A stretch of 64,000 nt of DNA from Novosphingobium beihaiense (GTDB taxonomy: Bacteria; Pseudomonadota; Alphaproteobacteria; Sphingomonadales; Sphingomonadaceae), in contig NZ_JALHLG010000014.1 in assembly GCF_022832375.1 (NCBI RefSeq), positions 93,433 to 157,432 on the forward strand, written 5' to 3'. The notes under the pieces are model-generated. The model was not told where the DNA came from. It ran no database searches and saw nothing but the letters and a program-made list of their open reading frames with translations. The position numbers were made by a program, and so were the translations under genes. This document shows, piece by piece, positions 42,656 through 51,618 of the stretch (positions within the stretch are counted from its first letter, which is position 1; the number at the start of each line of letters is the position of its first letter).

Positions 42656-43996
42656 ATGAGCAAGCAGTTCTTCGGCACGGACGGCATTCGCGGCCGCACA
42701 AACCAGGGGGCGATGACCGCCGCCACCGCCATGAAAGTGGGCCAGGCGGCCGGCACCCGCTTCCTGCGCGGCACCCACCGCCACCGCGTGGTGATCGGCA
42801 AGGACACGCGGCTTTCGGGCTATATGCTGGAAAACGCGATGGTCGCGGGGTTCACCAGCGTCGGCATGGACGTGATCCTGCTCGGGCCGATGCCCACGCC
42901 CGCCGTGGCGCTGCTCACGCGCGAGCTGCGTGCCGATGTCGGCGTGATGATCTCGGCCAGCCACAACCCCTATGAGGACAACGGCATCAAGCTGTTCGGC
43001 CCCGACGGTTTCAAATTGTCGGACGAGGACGAGCTGGCGATCGAGGCGATGCTGGCGCAGGATCTGCCGCTCGCCGCGTCCGCCGATATCGGCCGGGCCC
43101 GCCGCATCGAGGACGCGCGCGGGCGCTATATTCACGCGGTAAAGGGCTCGCTGCCGTCCACCGTGCGGCTGGATGGGCTCAAGATCGCGGTCGATTGCGC
43201 CAATGGCGCGGCCTATCAGGTGGCGCCGTCCGCCTTCTGGGAACTGGGCGCGGAAACCATTGCCATCGGCGTCAGCCCCAACGGCAAGAACATCAACGAC
43301 CGCTGCGGCTCCACTCATGTGGAGCTGCTGCAGGAGACGGTGGTTTCTTCCGGCGCCGACATCGGCATCGCGCTGGACGGCGATGCCGACCGGCTGATCG
43401 TGATCGACGAGAAGGGCCAGGTCGTCGATGGTGACCAGATCATGGCACTGATCGGCACCCAGCTCGCCGCGCGGGGGCAGTTGCGCGGCGGCGGCGTGGT
43501 GGCGACGGTCATGTCGAACCTCGGGCTGGAGCGGTTCCTGCAAGGGCAGGGGCTGACGCTCGAACGCACCAAGGTGGGGGACCGCCATGTGCTCGAACGC
43601 ATGCGGCAGGGCGGCTTCAATCTTGGCGGCGAGCAGTCGGGCCACATGATCCTGCTCGATCATGCCACCACCGGGGACGGCACCGTGGCGGCGCTGCAGG
43701 TGCTGGCCGCGCTGGTCCAGTCCGGCAAGCGGGCGAGCGAGTTGCTGCATCTGTTCGATCCGGTGCCGCAACTGCTGCGCAACGTGCGCTTTGCGGGCGG
43801 CAAGCCGTTGGAAGTGCAGAGTGTGAAAGCCGCCATTGCCGACGCCGAGGCTTCGCTCGACGGCAGGGGGCGGCTGGTGATCCGCCCCTCCGGCACCGAG
43901 CCGGTCATCCGCGTCATGGCCGAGGGTGACGATGCCGGGGAAGTGGAGGCTGCTGTGGCCTCGATCTGTCAGGCCGTCGAAGAGGCTACCGCCTGA
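42656..43996 (+). CDS. glmM: Phosphoglucosamine mutase
   Basis: GlmM turns glucosamine-6-phosphate into glucosamine-1-phosphate, a UDP-GlcNAc precursor for peptidoglycan and LPS. The 446-residue enzyme starts [20 protein letters not shown]. The phosphoserine loop is [12 protein letters not shown], with the catalytic serine at S102. The magnesium loop is DGDADRLIV. The later sugar-binding block ends EQSGHMI, and the phosphate loop is [17 protein letters not shown]-like element begins 2 bp after its stop. Confidence 0.97.
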   Translation: MSKQFFGTDGIRGRTNQGAMTAATAMKVGQAAGTRFLRGTHRHRVVIGKDTRLSGYMLENAMVAGFTSVGMDVILLGPMPTPAVALLTRELRADVGVMISASHNPYEDNGIKLFGPDGFKLSDEDELAIEAMLAQDLPLAASADIGRARRIEDARGRYIHAVKGSLPSTVRLDGLKIAVDCANGAAYQVAPSAFWELGAETIAIGVSPNGKNINDRCGSTHVELLQETVVSSGADIGIALDGDADRLIVIDEKGQVVDGDQIMALIGTQLAARGQLRGGGVVATVMSNLGLERFLQGQGLTLERTKVGDRHVLERMRQGGFNLGGEQSGHMILLDHATTGDGTVAALQVLAALVQSGKRASELLHLFDPVPQLLRNVRFAGGKPLEVQSVKAAIADAEASLDGRGRLVIRPSGTEPVIRVMAEGDDAGEVEAAVASICQAVEEATA

Positions 43997-43997
43997 T

Positions 43998-44022
43998 CCT
44001 TCGTCAGGCTCAGGATGAGCGG
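43998..44022 (+). repeat. REP-like repeat, family A, single diverged copy
   Basis: This 25-mer matches the 19160-19184 copy with two differences. It starts 2 bp after the glmM stop and ends 8 bp before the DUF1272 start codon. Its end (GAGCGGAG) can serve as that gene's ribosome binding site. Confidence 0.8.
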
Positions 44023-44030
44023 AGAAAAAC

Positions 44031-44255
44031 ATGCTGGAAATGCGCCCCGATTGTGAACGCTGCGGCACAGACTTGCCCGCCGAGGCGCCCGGCGCCTTCA
44101 TCTGCAGCTTCGAATGCACGTTCTGCGCCGAATGTGCGGAGGATCTGGACGATCTGTGCCCCAACTGCGGCGGCGAACTCACCGACCGGCCGACGCGCGC
44201 GAAGAAGCACCACGATGCGCACCCGCCCTCGAAAGTGCGGCACTACAAGGGATAG
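44031..44255 (+). CDS. DUF1272 family zinc-ribbon-like protein
   Basis: A 74-residue protein with cysteine pairs MRPDCERCGTDLP, FICSFECTFCAECA and DLCPNCGGEL, typical of a double zinc-ribbon DUF1272 protein. The role is unknown. It may be transcribed with glmM, since only the repeat separates them, and its ribosome binding site appears to come from that repeat. Confidence 0.87.
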   Translation: MLEMRPDCERCGTDLPAEAPGAFICSFECTFCAECAEDLDDLCPNCGGELTDRPTRAKKHHDAHPPSKVRHYKG

Positions 44256-44285
44256 GCCCTGAATTTGAGCCGCTCTTCCATTTTT

Positions 44286-44317
44286 CGTCATTCCTGCGCA
44301 CGGGGGGATCCCGCTTT
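44286..44317. repeat. REP-like repeat, family D, single copy
   Basis: CGTCATTCCTGCGCACGGGG is the core of this 32-base stretch, resembling the widespread alphaproteobacterial palindrome CGTCATTCCCGCG. Its minus-strand translation gives SGIPPCAGMTK, a tell-tale of these repeats in open frames. It lies between the DUF1272 and thiD-VOC genes. Confidence 0.6.
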
Positions 44318-44444
44318 GATAGCACGACGTCGGGAAAGATAGCGGAGCGCCCGCCTGCCCAAAGGGCCGTGTATTCCGAACGGCCAGCAAAGGGTGAGGG
44401 CAACGAAGGCGCTATGATGCCAACGTACGATCCCGGCAACCAAC

Positions 44445-44472
44445 GTGTCTCGACTTCGCTCGACACGAACGG
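44445..44472 (+). repeat. REP-like repeat, family B, single copy
   Basis: This 28-mer is the exact inverse complement of 38956-38983. It ends 13 bp before the start codon of the thiD-VOC gene, so it falls in the leader or promoter of that gene. Confidence 0.85.
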
Positions 44473-44485
44473 GTAGGGGAGCAGC

Positions 44486-45655
44486 ATGTCCACTGCCAAT
44501 ACGCCTCCCCGCATCCTTTCCATCGCCGGTTCCGACAGTTCGGGCGGCGCCGGCATTCAGGCCGATATCAAGACGATCACCATGCTCGGCGGCTATGCCA
44601 TGACCGCGATCAGCGCGATTACGGTGCAGAACACGCTGGGCGTCACCGGTGTGGAGGCGCTCTCGCCGGGCATGGTGGCAGCGCAGATCGATGCCTGCAC
44701 CTGCGATATCGGCGTGGATGCGGTGAAGATCGGCATGCTGGGTTCGGCCGCGATTGCCCACGCGGTGGCGGACCGGCTGGAAGGGCTCGGCGTGCCGGTG
44801 GTTTTCGATCCGGTAATGGTCTCCACCAGCGGATCCGTGCTGGCGGACGCGGAGACCGTGGCCGCATTCGAACGGCTGATGGCGCTCGCCACGCTGACCA
44901 CGCCCAATGTGCCCGAACTCGCGGCGCTGGGCGGCGAAGCGGCGATGGCGCGGCGCAAGGCCGCCTGCCTAGCCAAGGGGGGAGATGCCGAAGGGGACGA
45001 AGTGGCGGACCGGCTGACCGTGCCGGGTCGCGAACCCGTCGTCTGGACCGTCCCCCGCTTCGAAACGCGCCACAGCCACGGCACCGGCTGCACGTTGTCG
45101 AGCGCCATCGCTACGTTCCTGGGGCAGGGCATGGCGCTCGAATCCGCGGTGGAGGCGGCGCGCACATTCGTCCAGCTCGCCTTGCGCGAGGCGCCGGGAT
45201 TCGGCGCCGGGCATGGGCCGATGGGGCATCAGGCGGTCCGGCTCGACCTTACCGGGGAGCCGCGCCTCAACCAGATCACGCTGCCCGCCCGCGATATGGG
45301 CGCGTCGGTCGCGTTCTATTCGGCACTGGGCCTCACTCTGATCGTGGGCAGCCCGCAATCGGACTATGTCCGTTTCGAAGCCCCGGGCGGTGCCACCTTG
45401 TCGCTAAGCACCGGACACGATGACGTGGCAGCAGGACACTTGGCGGGAGACTCCGGAGCGGGCATCTATTTCGAGTGCCTCGATCTGGAAGGAGCAATCG
45501 CCCGGCTGGCGGAGCGGGGCATCGTGGTGGAACCGGCCCGCGACCAGCGCTGGCTCTGGCGCGAGGCCTGGCTGACGGACCCGGCGGGCAACCGGGTCTG
45601 CCTCTACAAGGCGGGGCTCGCGCGGCGCTTCCCGCCCTGGGCGCTGCCGCGCTGA
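44486..45655 (+). CDS. thiD: ThiD hydroxymethylpyrimidine kinase fused to a VOC (glyoxalase-like) domain
   Basis: Residues 1 to about 250 are ThiD, which phosphorylates HMP and HMP-P in thiamine synthesis: SIAGSDSSGGAGIQADIK, then the late THGTGCTLSS-type motif as HSHGTGCTLSSAIATF with C202. Residues from about 260 form a VOC domain (LNQITLPARDMGASVAFYSA, ending DPAGNRVCLYKAG) read straight through with no stop. The ThiD part is shorter than E. coli ThiD by about 14 residues between TPN and KGG (28 versus 42 residues). The VOC part has Q instead of the first metal-ligand histidine and no final glutamate, so it is probably a binding domain. No TPP riboswitch is seen upstream. Confidence 0.88.
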   Translation: MSTANTPPRILSIAGSDSSGGAGIQADIKTITMLGGYAMTAISAITVQNTLGVTGVEALSPGMVAAQIDACTCDIGVDAVKIGMLGSAAIAHAVADRLEGLGVPVVFDPVMVSTSGSVLADAETVAAFERLMALATLTTPNVPELAALGGEAAMARRKAACLAKGGDAEGDEVADRLTVPGREPVVWTVPRFETRHSHGTGCTLSSAIATFLGQGMALESAVEAARTFVQLALREAPGFGAGHGPMGHQAVRLDLTGEPRLNQITLPARDMGASVAFYSALGLTLIVGSPQSDYVRFEAPGGATLSLSTGHDDVAAGHLAGDSGAGIYFECLDLEGAIARLAERGIVVEPARDQRWLWREAWLTDPAGNRVCLYKAGLARRFPPWALPR

Positions 45656-45688
45656 AGGCTCATACCAAGTCCCGGAGATGCTGACGCA

Positions 45689-46564
45689 TCAGCCGCAATC
45701 GAGATCGTAGAACTCGCGGATCACGGACCAGCCGTCCTCGGCCGTTTCGCACCAGTGGAACAGCTCCAGATCGCGGCGGTTGATCACGCCTTCCTCGGCC
45801 AGCGCCTCGAAATTGACGATACGGTTCCAGAACTCCCGGCCATAGAGCAGGATCGGGATGCGCCGCATCTTGCCGGTCTGGATCAGGGTGAGCATTTCCA
45901 GAAACTCGTCGAGCGTGCCGAAGCCGCCCGGGAACACCGCCACGCCGCGTGCGCGCAGCAGGAAGTGCATCTTGCGCAGTGCGAAATAGTGGAACTGGAA
46001 GGAAAGGCGCGGGGTCACATAGGGGTTGGGCGCCTGCTCATGCGGCAGCACGATGTTGAGGCCCAGCGATTCCGCGCCGACTTCCGACGCGCCGCGGTTG
46101 GCTGCTTCCATGATGCCCGGCCCGCCGCCTGAGCACACCACGAACTGGCGCATACCCTTTTCCACCACCGCGCACTGGCTGGCGAGGTGCGAAAGCCTGC
46201 GCGCTTCGTCATAGTATTTCGCTTTCGCGGCCAGCCGTTCGGCAACGGCTTTTTCTTCGTCGGTTTTCGCGGCGGCGAGCACGCTTTCGCACTTTTCGGG
46301 CGAGGGGATGCGCGCGGAGCCGTAGAACACCAGCGTCGATCCGATCTGCGCTTCTTCCAGCAGCATTTCGGTTTTCAGCAATTCGAGCTGGAACCGCACC
46401 GGGCGCAGTTCGTCGCGCAGCAGAAAATCGGTGTCGCGGAAAGCAAGCTGATAGGCCGGATGCTCCGTCTGCAGTGTGCCGCCTTGCTGATCGGCGAAGC
46501 CAACTTCCTGTTCGGCTTTGTAAAAACGGCGCTCTGAGAGGGTCTTTTCTTCTTTTTCTGTCAT
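45689..46564 (-). CDS. LOG-family cytokinin phosphoribohydrolase-like protein
   Basis: The 291-residue protein has the LOG signature blocks CSGGGPGIMEAANRGA and PGGFGTLDEFLEML. The family hydrolyses nucleoside 5'-monophosphates to base plus ribose-5-phosphate. It has a roughly 90-residue N-terminal extension, longer than the small LOG enzymes. The start at 46564 is preceded by GGAAGGCC. It converges with thiD-VOC (33 bp) and diverges from the LD-carboxypeptidase gene. Confidence 0.9.
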   Translation of the reverse strand: MTEKEEKTLSERRFYKAEQEVGFADQQGGTLQTEHPAYQLAFRDTDFLLRDELRPVRFQLELLKTEMLLEEAQIGSTLVFYGSARIPSPEKCESVLAAAKTDEEKAVAERLAAKAKYYDEARRLSHLASQCAVVEKGMRQFVVCSGGGPGIMEAANRGASEVGAESLGLNIVLPHEQAPNPYVTPRLSFQFHYFALRKMHFLLRARGVAVFPGGFGTLDEFLEMLTLIQTGKMRRIPILLYGREFWNRIVNFEALAEEGVINRRDLELFHWCETAEDGWSVIREFYDLDCG

Positions 46565-46657
46565 TGGCCTTCCATGGCGGTTTCCGCGAGTGTCGTCGAG
46601 TACAGATAACCGTGCACCCGCTTGCACCGAATTCAACACCCTCTAGGTTTGTTCCCG

Positions 46658-47707
46658 ATGTTTACCCGACGCCATGCCGTCGCGGCACTGGGTGCCGCAG
46701 CATTTCCACTCGCCGGTTTGCCGCTGGGAGCACCGCAGGCGGGCGCGGCGCCGGTTCGTCCTGTCCGCCCGCCGCGCTTGCGTGAAGGGGATGTGCTGGG
46801 GCTGGTCGCGCCTGCTGGATTCATTGCGGACCGCTTCGGCCTTGCGGAAATCGAACGAACCGTGCGGGCCATGGGCCTGATTCCCAAGCCCGCGCCGCAC
46901 ATGCTGGAACGCGAAGGCTATCTGGCCGGTTCGGACAAGGCGCGGGCGGGAGACCTGATGGCGATGTTCGCGGATGATGAGGTGCGTGCGATCATGGCCG
47001 TGCGCGGCGGCTGGGGCGCGGCGCGCCTGTTGCCTCATCTCGATTTCGCGGCGATCGCGCGCAGGCCCAAGCTTTTCGCCGGATTCAGCGACAACACCGC
47101 GCTGCATCTGGCCTTTGCCGCGCGCACCGGGGTGCATAGCATCCATGGACCCAACGCTTCGGCATCCTGGCCGCCTGCGGCGTGGGAGGCATTTCGCAAG
47201 CTGGCTTTCGACGCGGAGATGCCGGTCTACGCGGTGCCTTCTTCCGATGGGCCCAGCCTGTCGGGGAGGGGCGCGGCCTTGCGCACATTCCGGGGCGGCA
47301 AGGCGCGCGGGCGGCTGCTTGGCGGCAATCTCACCGTATTGTCAGCGCTGGCGGGCACGCCCTACTTGCCGGACTTTGCCGGCGCGATCCTGTTTCTGGA
47401 AGATACCAACGAATCCGAATACCGGATCGACCGGATGCTCACCCAACTCGCGCTGGCCGGGATTCTGGACAAGGTGGCGGGCGTGGTCTTCGGCCAGTGC
47501 ACCCGCTGCCATAACCCGGACGGCGGCTATTCCAACTTCACAGTCTACGAAGTGCTGGACCGCCGGTTCTCAGCGTTGGGCGTGCCGGCTTTCCAGGGCG
47601 CGCTGATTGGCCATATCGCCGCGCAAGTGAGCATGCCGGTGGGAGTCATGGCCGAAATCGACGCCGATGCCGGAACCATTCGCATGCTGGAACCGGCCGT
47701 GGCGTAG
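46658..47707 (+). CDS. Muramoyltetrapeptide LD-carboxypeptidase (S66 family), Tat-like signal
   Basis: The enzyme removes terminal D-alanine from murein tetrapeptides during recycling. The 349-residue protein begins MFTRRHAVAALGAAAFPLAG, a Tat-type signal (RRHAVAAL). The S66 blocks RGGWGAARLLPHLD and the nucleophile serine in GFSDNTALH are both present. The start at 46658 is preferred over 46622, which would bury the signal. It converges with the PilZ gene (17 bp). Confidence 0.93.
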   Translation: MFTRRHAVAALGAAAFPLAGLPLGAPQAGAAPVRPVRPPRLREGDVLGLVAPAGFIADRFGLAEIERTVRAMGLIPKPAPHMLEREGYLAGSDKARAGDLMAMFADDEVRAIMAVRGGWGAARLLPHLDFAAIARRPKLFAGFSDNTALHLAFAARTGVHSIHGPNASASWPPAAWEAFRKLAFDAEMPVYAVPSSDGPSLSGRGAALRTFRGGKARGRLLGGNLTVLSALAGTPYLPDFAGAILFLEDTNESEYRIDRMLTQLALAGILDKVAGVVFGQCTRCHNPDGGYSNFTVYEVLDRRFSALGVPAFQGALIGHIAAQVSMPVGVMAEIDADAGTIRMLEPAVA

Positions 47708-47724
47708 TCCCGGGCAGAGGGCGC

Positions 47725-48075
47725 TCAGGCCGCCGCAGCCGAATCGCGGCCGAGACCGTAGTGGGCGACAAGCTCTGCAAAAACGCCGGTTTCCAGCGGT
47801 TCGGCAAATTCCAGACCGGCGCAGTGGTCGTTTGCCCAGGCGACGAACGCCATGGCGGGGCGGCACCCCGGCAGTGCCAGGCTGACGGCTTCATCCGCTT
47901 GCAGGTGGCCGATCCCTTCGATCCGCGCGCCGAAAGGGGTGAGGTCCTTGAGCATGACCGTGCTGCTGGCGAGATCGCGGCGGAACCGGGCCATCATTTC
48001 CACCTGCTTGCGCTGGTGACGGCGTTCTGCGGGATGGAACACAGCGGGGGTTTCGTCGGGATCGTGCAAGGCCAT
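47725..48075 (-). CDS. PilZ domain protein
   Basis: A 116-residue protein with the cyclic-di-GMP binding layout: a basic RRHQRKQ stretch (RxxxR), then DLTPFGARIEG, the D/NxSxxG counterpart. Thus it may bind cyclic-di-GMP, although the first motif is not perfect. An inverted repeat (ATTTCA...TGAAAT) overlaps its start region. The upstream 342 bp are non-coding and probably hold its promoter. Confidence 0.78.
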   Translation of the reverse strand: MALHDPDETPAVFHPAERRHQRKQVEMMARFRRDLASSTVMLKDLTPFGARIEGIGHLQADEAVSLALPGCRPAMAFVAWANDHCAGLEFAEPLETGVFAELVAHYGLGRDSAAAA

Positions 48076-48417
48076 TTCATGTCATCCTGAAATATTTAAC
48101 CACACTTGTTCGGCTCGTCCTGGTTCAGTCTGGCTGCCGGACGGCTGGGACCGATCCTGGTGTCTCATTGAAAAACCAGCTTCAGCAGGAAGTAAGACGG
48201 TAAACGGGACAGCAATTATAGTGAGGCTCAGGCTCGCCGCCGCTTTGCCGATGGCACCGCCAGGGCGATCTTGCCCGCGCAAGCCAGGATAGCGCGAAAA
48301 TCCCGGCTCCGGCCTACTGGAATAAGGGAATTTTCGTAGTTTGCGGTCGCGATAGCATCAACCAGATATCCTTACCCTGCTGCTGTCTTCCGGAAAGTTC
48401 CGGTACTCCAAGTATTT
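48076..48417. other. 342-bp non-coding stretch between the PilZ and DUF2332 genes
   Basis: I see no gene with good codon pattern, no tRNA and no repeat family. A short frame (48082-48282, minus strand) is not convincing. It must hold the divergent promoters of the PilZ and DUF2332 genes. A palindromic ATTTCA/TGAAAT near 48071-48090 could be an operator. Confidence 0.5.
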
Positions 48418-49581
48418 GTGAGGGTTCCCAGCGTGTCCACGGCCTCTCCGGCAACCAGTCCGGTTCCTGAAGAAGCGGCACGCGGCCCGGTTCCTCCGCC
48501 GGTAGCGGTGGACGGCACGCTGCCCGACAAACGCGATTATCTGCTCCGCCAATCCGCGATAGCCCGCTCGCTGGGATCTCCGTTCGTCGGCGATGTGCTG
48601 ACGGCGGCACGGCGCCAGCTTTCCCGCGCTCCGGCGCTGGAAGCCACGATTGCGGATTGGCCCGGCGATCCGGCGGCCAGCGCTATGTCCCTGCGGCTCA
48701 ATGCCGGTCTGCACGCCCTTGCGCGGCGCGGGACCTTTCCGGACTTGTCCGGGCTCTATGCGGGCCAGCACCGGGATTTCGACCGCGCGATCGGTGAGGC
48801 GCTTGAACGGGGCGAGCACATGCTGCTGGTCTGGATGGGGCATCCCACGCAGACCAACGAAGTGCGCCGGTCGAGCGCGTTCATGGCGGCGCTGGCCGTA
48901 CTGGCCAGCCGCTATGGCCTGCCTTTCGAATTGCTGGAGATCGGGGCCAGTGCGGGATTGAACCTCTTTGTTGACCGCTATGCCCATAATCTGGGCGGGC
49001 GGATGTTCGGTCAGCCGGAGTCCCCGTTGCAGCTTGCGCCGCAGTGGCAGGGCCCGCCGCCGCCGCAGGCCGATGTGCGGATTGCGGCGGCACGCGGCGC
49101 TGATCTGCGCCCGATGCGCCTTGACGATCCGCATACCCGCGAACGTCTTATGTCCTATGTCTGGCCGGGTGACGAGGTGCGTTCCGAATGCCTGCACCGG
49201 GCCATGCTGCTGGCACGCGATTCCGCTCCGCCGGTCGATCGGGCCAATGCCGTGTCATGGCTTGCGGAGCGCCTTGCGCAGCCGCAGGCGGCGGGCACGG
49301 TGCGCGTCGTGCAGCACTCGATGGTACTGCAGTATCTGCCCGAGGATGAACTCGCCGCCACGCGTGAAACGATCTGGGCTGCGGGCCGCCGGGCCACGCC
49401 GGAGCGCCCGCTGGCGCGGATGGGACTGGAATGGAATCGCGGTCGCAGCGCGGTCATGCTGTGCATGACTCATTGGTCGGGCGGGCCCGGCGATGGCCAG
49501 CGTGTCATATTGGCGCAATGCCATCCCTATGGCGCGTCCATCGAATGGAACGGTCTTCCGGCCACTGGCGGACAGACCTAA
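48418..49581 (+). CDS. DUF2332 family protein
   Basis: The 387-residue protein starts at GTG. Its N-terminal 35 residues are proline- and alanine-rich. The rest matches the DUF2332 family (RRSSAFMAALAVLASRYGLP and LLEIGASAGLNLFVDRYAH), which resembles a SAM-binding Rossmann pattern (EIGASAGLN). Such a protein might be a methyltransferase-like enzyme, but this is not established. It lies alone, ending at a strong terminator shared with the chemoreceptor gene. Confidence 0.82.
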   Translation: MRVPSVSTASPATSPVPEEAARGPVPPPVAVDGTLPDKRDYLLRQSAIARSLGSPFVGDVLTAARRQLSRAPALEATIADWPGDPAASAMSLRLNAGLHALARRGTFPDLSGLYAGQHRDFDRAIGEALERGEHMLLVWMGHPTQTNEVRRSSAFMAALAVLASRYGLPFELLEIGASAGLNLFVDRYAHNLGGRMFGQPESPLQLAPQWQGPPPPQADVRIAAARGADLRPMRLDDPHTRERLMSYVWPGDEVRSECLHRAMLLARDSAPPVDRANAVSWLAERLAQPQAAGTVRVVQHSMVLQYLPEDELAATRETIWAAGRRATPERPLARMGLEWNRGRSAVMLCMTHWSGGPGDGQRVILAQCHPYGASIEWNGLPATGGQT

Positions 49582-49627
49582 GCGTATCGTCAACAGGCTT
49601 TGAACACACAGGGCCAAGCCAGACAGA

Positions 49628-49662
49628 AAAAGGCCGCGCAGAGGGTGTCTGCGCGGCCTTTT
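49628..49662. terminator. Bidirectional terminator between DUF2332 and the chemoreceptor gene
   Basis: A perfect 15-bp stem (49628-49642 with 49648-49662) has a 5-base loop. A-tracts and T-tracts at the two ends suit both directions. It follows the DUF2332 stop by 47 bp and the chemoreceptor stop by 27 bp. Confidence 0.9.
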
Positions 49663-49689
49663 CCATGGGCTGGACGAGAGTGTGGCGGA

Positions 49690-51543
49690 TCAGAATTCCG
49701 ACCAGTCGTCCTCATCGGCCTGAATTGCGAGGTTGCCTGCCACGCGCGGGGCGGACGGGGCGGCCGCCTGCACTGGCCTGGCCGCCGGGCGGACCGGTGC
49801 GGCGACGGCTGGCGCTTTGGCCGGAGCCGTGTGGCGGGACAGGCTGTCATCGACCTTGAAGGCGGAGAATGCCTCGAACAGCTGCTGCGCCTCGCGGGCC
49901 AGCATTTCGGTGGCAGCGGTGGTTTCCTCGACCATTGCGGCGTTCTGCTGGGTCATTGAATCCATCGCGCTGATGGCCTCGTTGACCTTGAGCAGGCCGG
50001 TCGATTGCTGTTCGGCGGTTTCGGCCATGGCCTCGATCGATTCGCTCACGCTGGAAACCCGCTCGATGATACGGTTGAGCGAGCCGCCGGTGTCGTTGAC
50101 GAGATCGACGCCCGATGTGACGTGATCCGTTGCCGAGAGAATGCGCGACTTGACGTCGGACGCGGCATCCGCCGCACGCTGGGCCAGCGCGCGCACTTCC
50201 GAAGCGACGACCGCGAAACCCTTGCCCGCATCGCCTGCACGCGCGGCTTCGACGCCAGCGTTGAGGGCCAGCAGGTTGGTCTGGAAGGCAATGCCGTCGA
50301 TCACGGTGATGATCTCGGCGATTTCCTTGGTGGCCTGATCGATGCCCTGCATGGCGGCAATCGCGCGCTGCACCACTGCGCCGCCCTGTTCGGCTTCCCC
50401 GCGCGCTTCGCTCATGGCCTTGTTGGCCTGAGCGGCGATCCCGGCGCTCTCGCCGACCTTGCGGGTGATTTCGTCCATCGCCGCGGCGGAAGACTGCAGG
50501 CGGGCGGCCTGTTCCTCCGAACGGTTGGACAGATCGGTGGTCGCCTGGCGGATCTCGGAGGAACCGGTGGAGATCGAGTCGATGCTGCCGCGGACCGATC
50601 CCATGACCGTGCAGAGCTGCTCCAGCGCGTTGTTGAAGTCCCGCGCGACCGACGAGAATGCGTCGGGCAGGTTGTCGAGCCTGGCGCGCAGGTCGGACTG
50701 GGAGAGGTCGTGGAGCTTCTCCCCGATCTCCGCCATGGCCGCCTCGCGGTCCTTGTCGGCGGCGATCTTGGCGATGGCCTCGTCACGGAAGACCAGCACG
50801 GCGCGTGCCATGTTGCCCAGTTCGTCGACGCGGGCGGTGCCCGGCACCGAGATGTCGTTGCGTCCGGCGGCGAGGGCAGCCATCGTCTCGGTCAGATCGC
50901 CGATCGGAGCGGCGATGTCGCGGCTCAGCATGCGCTGCAGGGCGATGGCGATGCCGATAAGGGCAAGGCCGCCTACGGCCAGCGCGATCCATGTGGTGGT
51001 GATGGCGCTGGACTGCCCGGCCGATTCTTCTTCCAGCCGTTCTTCCTCGTAGTCGCGAAGGTCGCGCAAGGGCAGCACGGCGGCACTGACAAGCGCCTTC
51101 TTGCCTGCGTCACGCACGCGATCGGCGGCTGCCTGGCGGTTGCCCTGCTGGACCATTTCGACCGACTTGTCGCCCCAGTCCGCACGCCACTTGAGCGTCT
51201 CGCGGCGGGATTCAAGCAGCTTGGCGCGCATGTCCGGATTGGTCAGCAGGGATTCCAGCTCGGCCGAGGTCGCATCGTATTTGTCGCGGCCGTCGTAGTA
51301 CGACTTGAGATAGCCGTCATCGCCGGTCACGAGGTATCCGCGTACCTGGCTGTTCTGGCGCAGGATCTGCGTTTCCAGGGCCAGCGCCTTGGAATGGATG
51401 TCCTGGTGGAAATTGGTCCGCTCGGTCGACCGGCCGATCATGGCGATGTTGATGGCGAAGACCAACATCATGACCGCCGCCGAGAGGTTGATCGCGATGA
51501 ACGCGACCGCCAGCTTCTTCGGGATGTTCAACGAGCTGAGCAT
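49690..51543 (-). CDS. Methyl-accepting chemotaxis protein with CHASE3-like sensor
   Basis: A 617-residue receptor. TM1 (about 13-35) is followed by a periplasmic four-helix CHASE3-like domain ([20 protein letters not shown]). TM2 (about 183-203) leads to a HAMP module and a long cytoplasmic signalling hairpin with [20 protein letters not shown], the conserved tip. The C-terminus ends in DDWSEF, which resembles the NWETF tether for CheR/CheB. The gene follows the TonB-dependent receptor by 75 bp on the same strand; a hairpin at 51580-51612 may separate the two transcripts. No other chemotaxis genes are in the window. Confidence 0.93.
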   Translation of the reverse strand: MLSSLNIPKKLAVAFIAINLSAAVMMLVFAINIAMIGRSTERTNFHQDIHSKALALETQILRQNSQVRGYLVTGDDGYLKSYYDGRDKYDATSAELESLLTNPDMRAKLLESRRETLKWRADWGDKSVEMVQQGNRQAAADRVRDAGKKALVSAAVLPLRDLRDYEEERLEEESAGQSSAITTTWIALAVGGLALIGIAIALQRMLSRDIAAPIGDLTETMAALAAGRNDISVPGTARVDELGNMARAVLVFRDEAIAKIAADKDREAAMAEIGEKLHDLSQSDLRARLDNLPDAFSSVARDFNNALEQLCTVMGSVRGSIDSISTGSSEIRQATTDLSNRSEEQAARLQSSAAAMDEITRKVGESAGIAAQANKAMSEARGEAEQGGAVVQRAIAAMQGIDQATKEIAEIITVIDGIAFQTNLLALNAGVEAARAGDAGKGFAVVASEVRALAQRAADAASDVKSRILSATDHVTSGVDLVNDTGGSLNRIIERVSSVSESIEAMAETAEQQSTGLLKVNEAISAMDSMTQQNAAMVEETTAATEMLAREAQQLFEAFSAFKVDDSLSRHTAPAKAPAVAAPVRPAARPVQAAAPSAPRVAGNLAIQADEDDWSEF

Positions 51544-51579
51544 GTTTTCAATCCAATCGGGTATTCGTTTTCCACGTCA

Positions 51580-51612
51580 CCCGGCCGCCGCGCCGTATGC
51601 GCGGCAGCCGGG
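51580..51612 (-). terminator. Strong hairpin after the TonB-dependent receptor gene
   Basis: CCCGGC and GCCGCGC (51580-51593) pair with 51599-51612 in a 14-bp stem with one C-A mismatch and a 5-base loop. It starts 7 bp beyond the receptor stop. No T tract follows on the minus strand, so it may slow or only partly stop transcription into the chemoreceptor gene. Confidence 0.5.
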
Positions 51613-51618
51613 CTGGCT

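Noticed and set aside
44256..44485. A possible TPP riboswitch before thiD.
   Set aside because: None of the expected conserved THI-box segments (CTGAGA, the CCTG/CAGGG helix) could be found; the gap holds repeats instead.
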